Below are positions 8,929 to 16,041 of a stretch of DNA of 39,884 nt, piece by piece. Made by a program: the position numbers and the translations under genes. This DNA is from CAYRGG01 sp964423745 (GTDB lineage: Bacteria > Pseudomonadota > Gammaproteobacteria > Competibacterales > Competibacteraceae): contig CAYRGG010000042.1 of the NCBI GenBank assembly GCA_964423745.1, forward strand, positions 1 through 39,884, given 5' to 3'. How positions within the stretch are numbered: the stretch's first letter is position 1; the number at the start of each line of letters is the position of its first letter. The notes below the pieces were generated by a model, which made no database searches, had not been told where the DNA came from, and saw nothing but the letters and a program-made list of their open reading frames with translations.

Positions 8929-9738
8929 ATGGTTACAACATCTCCCTTTACTGCTGTTATTTTAGGAGGAGACCGACATGCTAACGACGCTGTTGCCCAA
9001 GCGGCGGATGTCCCTTGCAAAGCGCTAAGTCCAGTAGGGGGTACAGCCATGATAATGCGGGTTATCAACGCCTTAGAAACAAGTGCCGAAGTCAATTCGT
9101 TGCTGCTTTGTGGCCCTGCTCAGTCAGCTCTGGATCAGAGCGATGAACTGCAAAACGGTGTCAACTCAGGCCGATTTTCATGGATGGCCCATCGTGCCAG
9201 TCCCAGCGCAAGCGCTTACCAAGCCATGGCATCGCTGCCCAAAGACATACCCATTTTATTAACGACCGCGGACCACGCCTTGCTCACTCCTGCGATCATC
9301 GATTTTTTTTGTAGCGAGGTGCGCAAAAGCGCCTGTGATGCGGTGGTTGGGGTTGCCCTGCATAGGGACATTGAGGCGGCTTATCCTGGTTTGAAAAAAA
9401 CCGTGCTACGCTTTCGCGACAATGACTATTGTGGTTGTAATCTTTACGCGTTTTTAACGCCCCAGGGACGCATGCTAGCAGAGTTCTGGCAACGCCTAGA
9501 AAAGCAGCGCAAAAAGCCCTGGCGTCTTATTCGTATCCTCGGCTGGACAGCTGTGATGCGCTATCTGCTGGGCGCTCTTTCCCTAGAACGAGCGTTGCAA
9601 AGTCTATCCCAGCGCCTCAACCTTCGTTTGGGCGCTGTTGTGTTGCCCTTCCCCGAGGCATCGGTGGATGTGGATAGTGTCGATGACTGGCTTTTTGTGC
9701 AAAATTTGGCCAATAAAGATAAGCCTTTGGATGGGTAA
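8929..9738 (+). CDS. NTP-transferase-like nucleotidyltransferase (possible head-group activation)
   Basis: A 269-residue protein with a GlmU/IspD/MobA-type nucleotidyltransferase N-terminus: FTAVILGGDRHANDAVAQAA, then CKALSPVGGTAMIMRVINAL, with the Lys and Pro-Val-Gly of the NTP site, and later LLTTADHALLTP, which carries the metal-binding Asp. It sits 63 bp after the ceramide synthase gene and 3 bp before lptF. From memory, Caulobacter has a similar gene (CpgD, a CTP:phosphoglycerate cytidylyltransferase) near its ceramide synthase that makes the activated head group of ceramide phosphoglycerate. An equivalent role here is inference. A MobA-like molybdenum cofactor role is less likely in this context. 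Confidence 0.72.
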   Translation: MVTTSPFTAVILGGDRHANDAVAQAADVPCKALSPVGGTAMIMRVINALETSAEVNSLLLCGPAQSALDQSDELQNGVNSGRFSWMAHRASPSASAYQAMASLPKDIPILLTTADHALLTPAIIDFFCSEVRKSACDAVVGVALHRDIEAAYPGLKKTVLRFRDNDYCGCNLYAFLTPQGRMLAEFWQRLEKQRKKPWRLIRILGWTAVMRYLLGALSLERALQSLSQRLNLRLGAVVLPFPEASVDVDSVDDWLFVQNLANKDKPLDG

Positions 9739-9741
9739 GTA

Positions 9742-10815
9742 TTGATCATAGACAAATACATCATCGGTGAAATAAGCAAACCGCTCTTAGTGGGTTGTGT
9801 GATCCTTGTAGCTATTTTTGCCGGTGCCCGCGCCGCGGATTATTTAGCCGATGCAGCGGAAGGGTTGATACTAGTTAGTACTGTTCTACAGTTAATTTCG
9901 CTGCGTATTCTTACCGCCCTGGAACTGTTGGTGCCCATTGCACTGTATCTTTCGGTGGTAGCGGGTCTTGGGCGACTTTATGCAGACTCCGAAATAACGG
10001 CTCTGCACGGTTCGGGAGTCAGTGAAACAAAACTTCTGAGCAGCGTCCTGAAGTTGTCCCTACTATGCGCTCTACTGGTTGGCATTTTGTCTATTTACGT
10101 GCGACCTTGGGCTTATCAAAAAAGCTATGCACTGCAAGCACAGGCGGAAGCCGCTTTTACGTTGAGTAAATTAGAAGCAGAACGTTTTTACGAAAGCCCC
10201 CAAGCTGAACGTATGATCTTTTTTGAAGACATCAACCGACGTCGCAAGCTATTAAAGGGCATGTTTCTGCGCAATCAAAGTGGCGATAGCACTCAAGTTA
10301 TCTATGCCCAAGCGGCTTACCCCTTAACCGAGGTGGAAAATGATCCTGTGTTGGTGTTGCTCAAAGGTCATCTCTACACGCTGGACCGAAACGGCAATCA
10401 AGACTTGACGGTTTCTTTTCAAGAGATGAAATTGCGCTTAGCAGGTCACGATGCAGAATTGCTCGGTTACAAACGTAAAGCGATTGCCACAACAGTACTG
10501 GCGACATCCAATGATCTCGAAGATATTGCTGAATTTCAATGGCGCGTATCAAGACCACTTTCCACAATACTACTGGGACTGCTGGGTGTTCCCTTAAGCA
10601 GAGCAGCTCCACGGCAAGGCAAGTTTGCTAAAGGATTTATCGCTATTTTGATCTACGCGGTTTACTACAACCTGAGTGCTATTGCCAGAACTTGGCTAGA
10701 TCGTGGCGTGGTGGGTCCCATTCCCGGTTTGTGGTGGAGTGAAGTGCTGTTAGCAGTTTTTTTGATCGCGCTATTGCTATGGCCCCGCCTAGTTTTTCGC
10801 TGGCGTGGTCTTTAA
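9742..10815 (+). CDS. lptF: LptF-type permease (YjgP/YjgQ family)
   Basis: A 357-residue inner-membrane protein of the LptF/LptG family. It has an N-terminal span after MIIDKYIIGEISKPLL, further spans near residues 55 and 100, the family pattern GRLYADSEITALHGSG (about residue 75), a central periplasmic beta-jellyroll of about 150 residues, and three C-terminal spans from about residue 270 (WRVSRPLSTILLGLLGVPLS). In the Lpt machine this permease extracts lipopolysaccharide for delivery to LptC. The start is a TTG three bases after the upstream stop, with GGGTAAG just before it. Canonical lptFG usually lies beside pepA. Here the pair follows ceramide genes, so it may be a second copy serving sphingolipid. 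Whether another lptFG exists lies outside the window. Confidence 0.88.
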   Translation: MIIDKYIIGEISKPLLVGCVILVAIFAGARAADYLADAAEGLILVSTVLQLISLRILTALELLVPIALYLSVVAGLGRLYADSEITALHGSGVSETKLLSSVLKLSLLCALLVGILSIYVRPWAYQKSYALQAQAEAAFTLSKLEAERFYESPQAERMIFFEDINRRRKLLKGMFLRNQSGDSTQVIYAQAAYPLTEVENDPVLVLLKGHLYTLDRNGNQDLTVSFQEMKLRLAGHDAELLGYKRKAIATTVLATSNDLEDIAEFQWRVSRPLSTILLGLLGVPLSRAAPRQGKFAKGFIAILIYAVYYNLSAIARTWLDRGVVGPIPGLWWSEVLLAVFLIALLLWPRLVFRWRGL

Positions 10816-10878
10816 ATGCCCATGTACGCTGCACCCTCTAAAACTTATTCCTAACGGTCAATACAATATCCCTTACCC

Positions 10879-11946
10879 ATGCAGACATTAGACCGTTATA
10901 TAGGCACTGTTATTGTCCGGGGTTATTGTCTGGTAATGCTGGTCCTGCTGGCTTTGTTCGTTTTTATAGATTTTGTCGATCAACTGGAAGATTTGGGCAA
11001 AGGCGACTACCAGGTCAAAGATATTGGCGTGTTTGTCTTGTTGATGCTACCTAGACATTTTTTGGAACTCGTTTCGGTGACGGTGCTATTAGGCGGTACC
11101 TTGGCTCTTGGCGGGCTTGCTAACTCTAGTGAATTGGTGGCCATGCGGGCGGGGGGTGTTTCGGTGGGACAGATTGGATTTTCTGTGCTTAAAACAGGGA
11201 TATTGGTGATGCTGGTTGTGGTTGTGCTGGAACAATTCGTGGCTCCTCCCCTGCAGCAGTTCGCCTACGAATACCGGCTGACAGCGATTTCAGCAACCCT
11301 TCAACAGCGTTCGGAGAGCGGCTTGTGGTCCCGAGACGGTTTAAGTTTTATCAATATCGGCGACATACGTCATGGCCGCATCCCAAACGATATCGAGATT
11401 TATGAATTTGACGAAACAGGTCGCCTGTTATTGTTCATCCATGCGGACAGCGCTGATATCATTGACCACAATCAATGGCTCCTCAAGGACGTACTCCAGA
11501 AGACTTTCGATGGTCAACGTCTCGTCACCATGCGACTTTCAGATCGGGTGTGGGAAGCGTTCCTGACGACGGAGCAAGTGCAAATCCTCGAACCTCCCGT
11601 CGAAAGCCTGTCGGTTACAGATTTATTTTATTTTATCCGCTACCTGCGCGGGACCCAGCAACGGACAGCCCGTTATGAGCTAGCCCTTTGGGAAAAATTA
11701 ACCTTACCCCTCTCCACCGGCGCCATGGCGCTCATGTCGGTTCCTTTTGTGTTTGGCCTACCCCGGGTTGCTAATACTGGCCAAAGAGTGCTTTTAGGCG
11801 CACTTATCGGCATCGGTTTTTATTTGCTGACTCAAATCTTTGCAAACCTAGGGCTGCTGTTCAATTTCAATCCAGCCTTGGCCACCTTGACACCCAGCAT
11901 CATTATCGTGGGTTTTGCAGGGCTTTTACTACGCCGTGTCCACTAA
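10879..11946 (+). CDS. lptG: LptG-type permease (YjgP/YjgQ family)
   Basis: A 355-residue partner of the preceding permease. It begins MQTLDRYIGTVIVRGYCLVMLVLLALFVFIDFVDQL, as in LptG, and has LPRHFLELVSVTVLLGGTLALGGLANSSELVAMRAGGVS (about residues 55-95), whose first half is the usual LptG span and coupling helix, then a periplasmic domain (about 135-250) and C-terminal spans after YELALWEKLTLPLSTGAMALMSVPFVFG. With LptF and two copies of LptB it would form the ABC extractor. The gene follows lptF by 63 bp. No lptB, lptA or lptC lies nearby, so the pair must borrow or share the ATPase and bridge, unless dedicated ones lie elsewhere. Confidence 0.88.
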   Translation: MQTLDRYIGTVIVRGYCLVMLVLLALFVFIDFVDQLEDLGKGDYQVKDIGVFVLLMLPRHFLELVSVTVLLGGTLALGGLANSSELVAMRAGGVSVGQIGFSVLKTGILVMLVVVVLEQFVAPPLQQFAYEYRLTAISATLQQRSESGLWSRDGLSFINIGDIRHGRIPNDIEIYEFDETGRLLLFIHADSADIIDHNQWLLKDVLQKTFDGQRLVTMRLSDRVWEAFLTTEQVQILEPPVESLSVTDLFYFIRYLRGTQQRTARYELALWEKLTLPLSTGAMALMSVPFVFGLPRVANTGQRVLLGALIGIGFYLLTQIFANLGLLFNFNPALATLTPSIIIVGFAGLLLRRVH

Positions 11947-12035
11947 CGCATTTTCGTTTTTCCAAATATACCCCTAGACTTGACGGGAAACACGCTCCCA
12001 GGGATGATAAAAGTTAAACTAGGACACAGAACTTT

Positions 12036-12989
12036 GTGCCTACTAAAATTCTGACTATGCCATCGACAAGGTTGAAAAAGGTGGATTATTGCGTTTTTAT
12101 TCAAACAAACCACAAACAGCGTCTTGGGGCGTTAGTCGCCCAGTATTCGTTAAAACGAAATTCACGCCATCCAGATAACTTTGATACCCGCATTATGGAG
12201 ATCCAGGATTATCCCTTTTTTCAAACCAAGGAGGGGCAGCTTTATTTGCGCGACGGCGTCAAACGGCAATGGTTAAATGACGATCTGCAATCCTTTACGC
12301 CCCTGCGCTTTATGCCACCGGAATTGATGAATTATCACGGTCGTGCTGTGGTCATTGATCCCGATGTTTTTGCAGTCGGTGATATTTGGCAACTGCTTTC
12401 CCGAGATATGCAGGACAAGGCCATTGTGTGTCGGCCACGTTCAGGGAAAAAAGGCAAACTCTATAAGTGCTTTGCCTCCAGCGTTATGTTGCTGGATTGC
12501 GCAAAGTTAACCCATTGGCGAGTTGAAGCCCAGTTCAACGAGATGTTTGACTTTAAACGGGACTATATGAAGTGGGTTTGCCTACACCTGGAACCCCAAG
12601 ACGGCATTGGTATATTTGAAAATGCCTGGAACGATTTTGACAAATTGACCGAGCGCACAAAACTATTGCATACCACAAAACGGAAAACGCAACCTTGGAA
12701 GACAGGTTTACCTGTGGATTTTCGGCCACCGGAACGGTTTCGCTGGTTTCCGCCGCAAGGCTGGCTATCTCGGTCGAGACGAGTGCTGTTTGGTGAATAT
12801 GGACTCATGGGGCGTTATAAATCTCACCCCGATCCCAATCAAGAACGTTTCTTTTTTGGGCTGTTACGGGAATGTGTAGACAAAGGCATTATCAGCGAAA
12901 CCCTACTGCAGGAAGAGATGCGTTCAAACCATCTGCGTCATGATGCTTTTCAGGTGCTTGATCGAACGCCCCCGCTTATGCCTGCATAA
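12036..12989 (+). CDS. Glycosyltransferase-like protein (GT-A type, GT8-like)
   Basis: A 317-residue soluble protein. The segment YHGRAVVIDPDVFAVGDIWQLL (about residues 110-130) matches the D-x-D metal/sugar-nucleotide motif region of GT-A glycosyltransferases such as GT8, and ASSVMLLDCAKLTHW about 40 residues later matches the following strand. It lacks a signal peptide or membrane span. It follows lptG by 89 bp and is followed by another transferase-like gene after 17 bp, all in the same direction, which suggests sugar addition to the lipid made by this cluster or to LPS core. The start could be the GTG at 12036 or the ATG at 12057. The exact family is not certain. Confidence 0.6.
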   Translation: MPTKILTMPSTRLKKVDYCVFIQTNHKQRLGALVAQYSLKRNSRHPDNFDTRIMEIQDYPFFQTKEGQLYLRDGVKRQWLNDDLQSFTPLRFMPPELMNYHGRAVVIDPDVFAVGDIWQLLSRDMQDKAIVCRPRSGKKGKLYKCFASSVMLLDCAKLTHWRVEAQFNEMFDFKRDYMKWVCLHLEPQDGIGIFENAWNDFDKLTERTKLLHTTKRKTQPWKTGLPVDFRPPERFRWFPPQGWLSRSRRVLFGEYGLMGRYKSHPDPNQERFFFGLLRECVDKGIISETLLQEEMRSNHLRHDAFQVLDRTPPLMPA

Positions 12990-13006
12990 CAAATAATAGA
13001 TAGCTA

Positions 13007-14071
13007 ATGACTGCTATTTGCAAAGTGGGTTGGAAACCGCAAAATGATGAACCCCATGTGGCTAGTGCCCGCACCCGTTGTTTAAATCCACTGGGCGAAC
13101 TAAAAAGACGAGGTTTTCCGGTTGACCTGTACCAGGAAAAACGCAATGATCGCTACGCGGTAGTGGTTTTTTCAAAAGCCTATAATGAAAAAAACCTGCA
13201 ACGCGCCGTAGCGCTAAAAGCGCAAGGAAAAGTGCTTATTTTTGATTTATGTGATAATCACTTTTTACTAGATTCAGAACGGGTTAATCGTTTAAAAACG
13301 ATGCTCTACACGGCAGATTATTGGGTAGCCTCCAATGAGGAACTCGCCCAGGTTATGCAGAAACAGATGGGCGATATTCAGAAACCTCTGTCAATTATCG
13401 CTGATGCGGTAGAAACATCTTTAGTCCGTCCAAAGCTTGATATTTTGGGAAAAACGAAAGCCCATTGGCAATTAATAGGGCTTAATGCTTTTCTCAAAAG
13501 AAACGCAACAGGCACGCATTTGGTGTGGTTTGGTAATCATAAAGGAAGCTATAGTGACTCCGGGCTCAGTCATATTCGCAAGCTTAAACCCCTCTTAGAA
13601 AAAATTTATAAAAACCACAAAATTACCCTCACTATTATTAGTAACTCAAAACAAGCGTTTCAGACTATTTTTGCAGATTGGACCATTCCTTTACATTATC
13701 TAGATTGGAGTCCCCATACGTTTTATCAAGCACTGAGGCACCATGCCATTGCCATCATCCCTATAAAGGTTAATGAGTTTACGAAAGTAAAAACCAATAA
13801 CCGCGTTATTTTGCCGTTCTATTTAGGTTTAGGTATTGTTGCCGATAGTATAAAGAGTTATCAAGAGTTCGCAAAATGCGCCTTTCTCGATTGTTGGGAG
13901 GAAGGGCTGTTAACGTATATCAACGATCCAAGGGTTATGCATAATCACATTAAATGCGCTAGACAAATTATTGCAAAAAAATATACGCTTTCGGTTATAG
14001 CAGATCGATGGAGTCAGCTATTTCAGCACGTCGCACAAAAGCATCAATTAGATTTTCGCAAAATACGATGA
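13007..14071 (+). CDS. Putative glycosyltransferase (GT-B-like)
   Basis: A 354-residue soluble protein whose layout is that of GT-B glycosyltransferases. The N-terminal half has a Rossmann-like strand (VVVFSKAYNEKNLQRAVALKAQGKVLIFDLCDNHF), a linker with YTADYWVASNEELAQVM and ADAVET, and the second half has LVWFGNHKGSY, LTIISNSKQAFQ and AIAIIPIKVNEFTKVKTNNRVILPFYLGLGIVAD, corresponding to the donor-binding lobe where the usual E-x7-E is replaced by K-x-N-N-R. The opening KVGWKPQNDEPHVASARTRCLNPLGELKRRG resembles proteins annotated as glycosyltransferases in polysaccharide loci. It is the last gene of the rightward arm. Acceptor and donor are unknown, and the codon use is more AT-rich than the genes before it. 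Confidence 0.55.
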   Translation: MTAICKVGWKPQNDEPHVASARTRCLNPLGELKRRGFPVDLYQEKRNDRYAVVVFSKAYNEKNLQRAVALKAQGKVLIFDLCDNHFLLDSERVNRLKTMLYTADYWVASNEELAQVMQKQMGDIQKPLSIIADAVETSLVRPKLDILGKTKAHWQLIGLNAFLKRNATGTHLVWFGNHKGSYSDSGLSHIRKLKPLLEKIYKNHKITLTIISNSKQAFQTIFADWTIPLHYLDWSPHTFYQALRHHAIAIIPIKVNEFTKVKTNNRVILPFYLGLGIVADSIKSYQEFAKCAFLDCWEEGLLTYINDPRVMHNHIKCARQIIAKKYTLSVIADRWSQLFQHVAQKHQLDFRKIR

Positions 14072-14121
14072 TGTTTAATATTACAAATAAAAGAGAACGC
14101 AGACCTGTGAGTTAAGTTAAA

Positions 14122-15081
14122 TTAAATTTTCTCGTATAACGCACACAACTCATCACCACGTCCACTGAGTTTCGCAATAGGCACATACAGCTTAGCAAGA
14201 TATTTGCGAATTTTTCTTTTTTTTGACGGTTTATCCTTGTTTTGCAATTTATAATCTAAACTCTTTAAAATAAGTTTTGGCTTCACTACTTTTTTAACAA
14301 AACACCGTTTTAACCCATGTCGTAAAGCCACCATATTTATATTTTTAGCCGAAAAAAGTATTAAATGTCGAGGCACATCGTTAGCGAACCAATAACGACC
14401 AAACCAAGCCCTTCCTAATGATCGACTATTGGGTGTACGCAGTAATACCTTTCCCCCAGGCTTTAATAATCGGACAATTTCCGCTATCACATTATTAGGA
14501 TTTGCCACATGTTCGATAAAGTGATGAGCGGTAATCAAGTCAAAGGAATCACTCTCAAAAGCGGCCTCCGTCAGTTCTCCTTGAAAGACATGGAGCTGAG
14601 CCGCTCGGCATACCGCAACCGCTTTTTGGTTAAATTCAACACCCTGACATTCCCACCCCAAGCGCTTAAGTTTGAGCAAAAACTCGCCATTACCACAGCC
14701 TATATCCAAGACCCTTCCATTAGGCACAAAGGCAACCGCATCATGAAAGAAAAATCTACCCCCTATCCGAGCTAATAGCCTGTGAAACATCGGCGCATTG
14801 AGATGATGGTAGCCATAATAGGTTTTTAATACGGCTTTTTCAAAATTACTGACAGGTTTGATAGGAGTTTCTTCTTTATAAACGGCATAGTGGTTTGGAT
14901 AGAAATGAACGATTTCTTCCGCTGAAGGCATAGGATTTTGAAATATGGCGCCACAGTTCACACATTCACAGTATGCATAGGTCTTGTCTCCCCCAAACAT
15001 CAAATCATGACTTGCGAAACAAGGCCGACCCCTGTGTTCGCAAAGAGGACATTTTGGTTTAGTTTTGTTTAAATGGACCAT
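14122..15081 (-). CDS. Class I SAM-dependent methyltransferase with N-terminal zinc ribbon
   Basis: A 319-residue protein. Residues 11-46 contain CPLC and CVNC pairs (CPLCEHRGRPC ... CECVNCG), a zinc-ribbon head common in methyltransferases of polysaccharide and surface-sugar clusters. The SAM site is RVLDIGCGNGEFLLKL (about residue 124), followed by acidic and post-I motifs and FDLITAHHFIEHVANP (about 180). The C-terminal 60 residues are strongly basic. It points against the glycosyltransferase genes and ends 50 bp from the last one, so it is a separate unit. It may methylate a sugar or lipid-linked substrate. No specific target can be read from the sequence. Confidence 0.75.
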   Translation of the reverse strand: MVHLNKTKPKCPLCEHRGRPCFASHDLMFGGDKTYAYCECVNCGAIFQNPMPSAEEIVHFYPNHYAVYKEETPIKPVSNFEKAVLKTYYGYHHLNAPMFHRLLARIGGRFFFHDAVAFVPNGRVLDIGCGNGEFLLKLKRLGWECQGVEFNQKAVAVCRAAQLHVFQGELTEAAFESDSFDLITAHHFIEHVANPNNVIAEIVRLLKPGGKVLLRTPNSRSLGRAWFGRYWFANDVPRHLILFSAKNINMVALRHGLKRCFVKKVVKPKLILKSLDYKLQNKDKPSKKRKIRKYLAKLYVPIAKLSGRGDELCALYEKI

Positions 15082-15201
15082 TGATAGGATCTCGCCTTCC
15101 AGACACTTGTAGTGTTCGTGTGAGTAAATTATCTAGCCTGGTAACCAAATATATCTTAACCTACCATACTCACCTCATCGACGAATGCATAGGTAACCCG
15201 T

Positions 15202-15768
15202 GTGATATATCCTTACCGCAGCTTGTCTATCCTTGTAATACTGGTTTGCCTTTTTTTAGCAACGGCTTTCGCTGAAGAAGAACTGCCGTCTGGCCGGTTT
15301 GAGTTTACCAGCACTGCTTTTGGGCTCATCGTTGGTTTTAATCGTGGTGAAGGGGCATTACGCTTGACGGAGCCGGACCCTGACGGGGGAGATTTACCCC
15401 TGGCAATGAAGACCTATCCTTTTTCAGTCACGGGCTTTAGTTTAGCCACCGTTGGACTCGCCAAAATAGATGCCGTGGGTATTGTTTATAATCTGAACGA
15501 TATAGAAGACTTCGAGGGCCGCTATATCGCGGGGGAAGGTGCTTTAACTATTGTTCAGGGCGGTGGTCATCTGATCATGCGTAACCAAAATGGTGTGGTT
15601 ATTAAGTTACAACTTTATAACAAAGGTGTTGAACTGAGGCTCGGTGGCAGCATCATCAGTTTCACCTTACAAGAACCTGATGATCCACAACCTGAATTGT
15701 ACAGCCATACGATGAGCAATCACTCGTTACCGAATGACTTGCAGTCGAGTAAATTCATAAAACCGTAA
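15202..15768 (+). CDS. Small secreted protein of unknown function
   Basis: A 188-residue protein starting at a GTG with AGGT about 10 bases upstream. It has a clear signal peptide (ILVILVCLFLATAFA, cleavage expected before EEEL at about residue 25). The mature part is rich in glycine and beta-strand patterns: FTSTAFGLIVGFNRGEGALRL, then KTYPFSVTGFSLATVGLAKIDAVGIVYNL, DFEGRYIAGEGALTIVQGG and MRNQNGVVIKLQ. This arrangement recalls small exported proteins of proteobacteria with a repeated VxGxSLxxVGxxKxxAxGxVYNL pattern, whose role I do not know. The last 30 residues are low in structure. It stands alone between a leftward methyltransferase and the MITE. Confidence 0.7.
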   Translation: MIYPYRSLSILVILVCLFLATAFAEEELPSGRFEFTSTAFGLIVGFNRGEGALRLTEPDPDGGDLPLAMKTYPFSVTGFSLATVGLAKIDAVGIVYNLNDIEDFEGRYIAGEGALTIVQGGGHLIMRNQNGVVIKLQLYNKGVELRLGGSIISFTLQEPDDPQPELYSHTMSNHSLPNDLQSSKFIKP

Positions 15769-15800
15769 CAATGTTTTGTTAATCACTCTAGTAGACTAAG

Positions 15801-15941
15801 AAGCTGTTTCAAAAACTCGCATAGGTTCGCTGAATCAAGGCGCAGCGCCTTCGAGCAGCGCAGTTTACATAAGGTAAATGAGCAGCGGAGAAGGTGCTGT
15901 AACGCCGAGTCAGCGGGCATGAGCCGGTTTTGAAACAGCTT
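15801..15941. mobile_element. 141-bp MITE with 14-bp terminal inverted repeats and 5-bp target duplication
   Basis: The element begins AAGCTGTTTCAAAA and ends with its exact inverse TTTTGAAACAGCTT. It is flanked by the direct repeat CTAAG at 15796-15800 and 15942-15946, the signature of transposition with a 5-bp target duplication. The inside has further imperfect inverted sequence (CTCGCATAGGTTCGCTGA against TCAGCGGGCATGAG), so a transcript would fold into a long hairpin. It has no coding capacity and needs a transposase in trans. A lone terminal repeat occurs at 19047-19060. Confidence 0.85.
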
Positions 15942-16001
15942 CTAAGCAAAAGCGCTACCTTATTCATCCCTAGCCTTCGCAAGCGCACACCTAGATAATA
16001 G

Positions 16002-16015
16002 GGACTTGCGTAGCT
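16002..16015. repeat. 14-bp repeat shared with 1146-1159
   Basis: Second copy of GGACTTGCGTAGCT, 27 bases before the pyruvate kinase start and 56 bases after the MITE. It may be part of a dispersed repeat family or a regulatory site. Two copies are too few to decide. Confidence 0.4.
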
Positions 16016-16041
16016 CATTAAAAATGTAAACTTTACAGATT

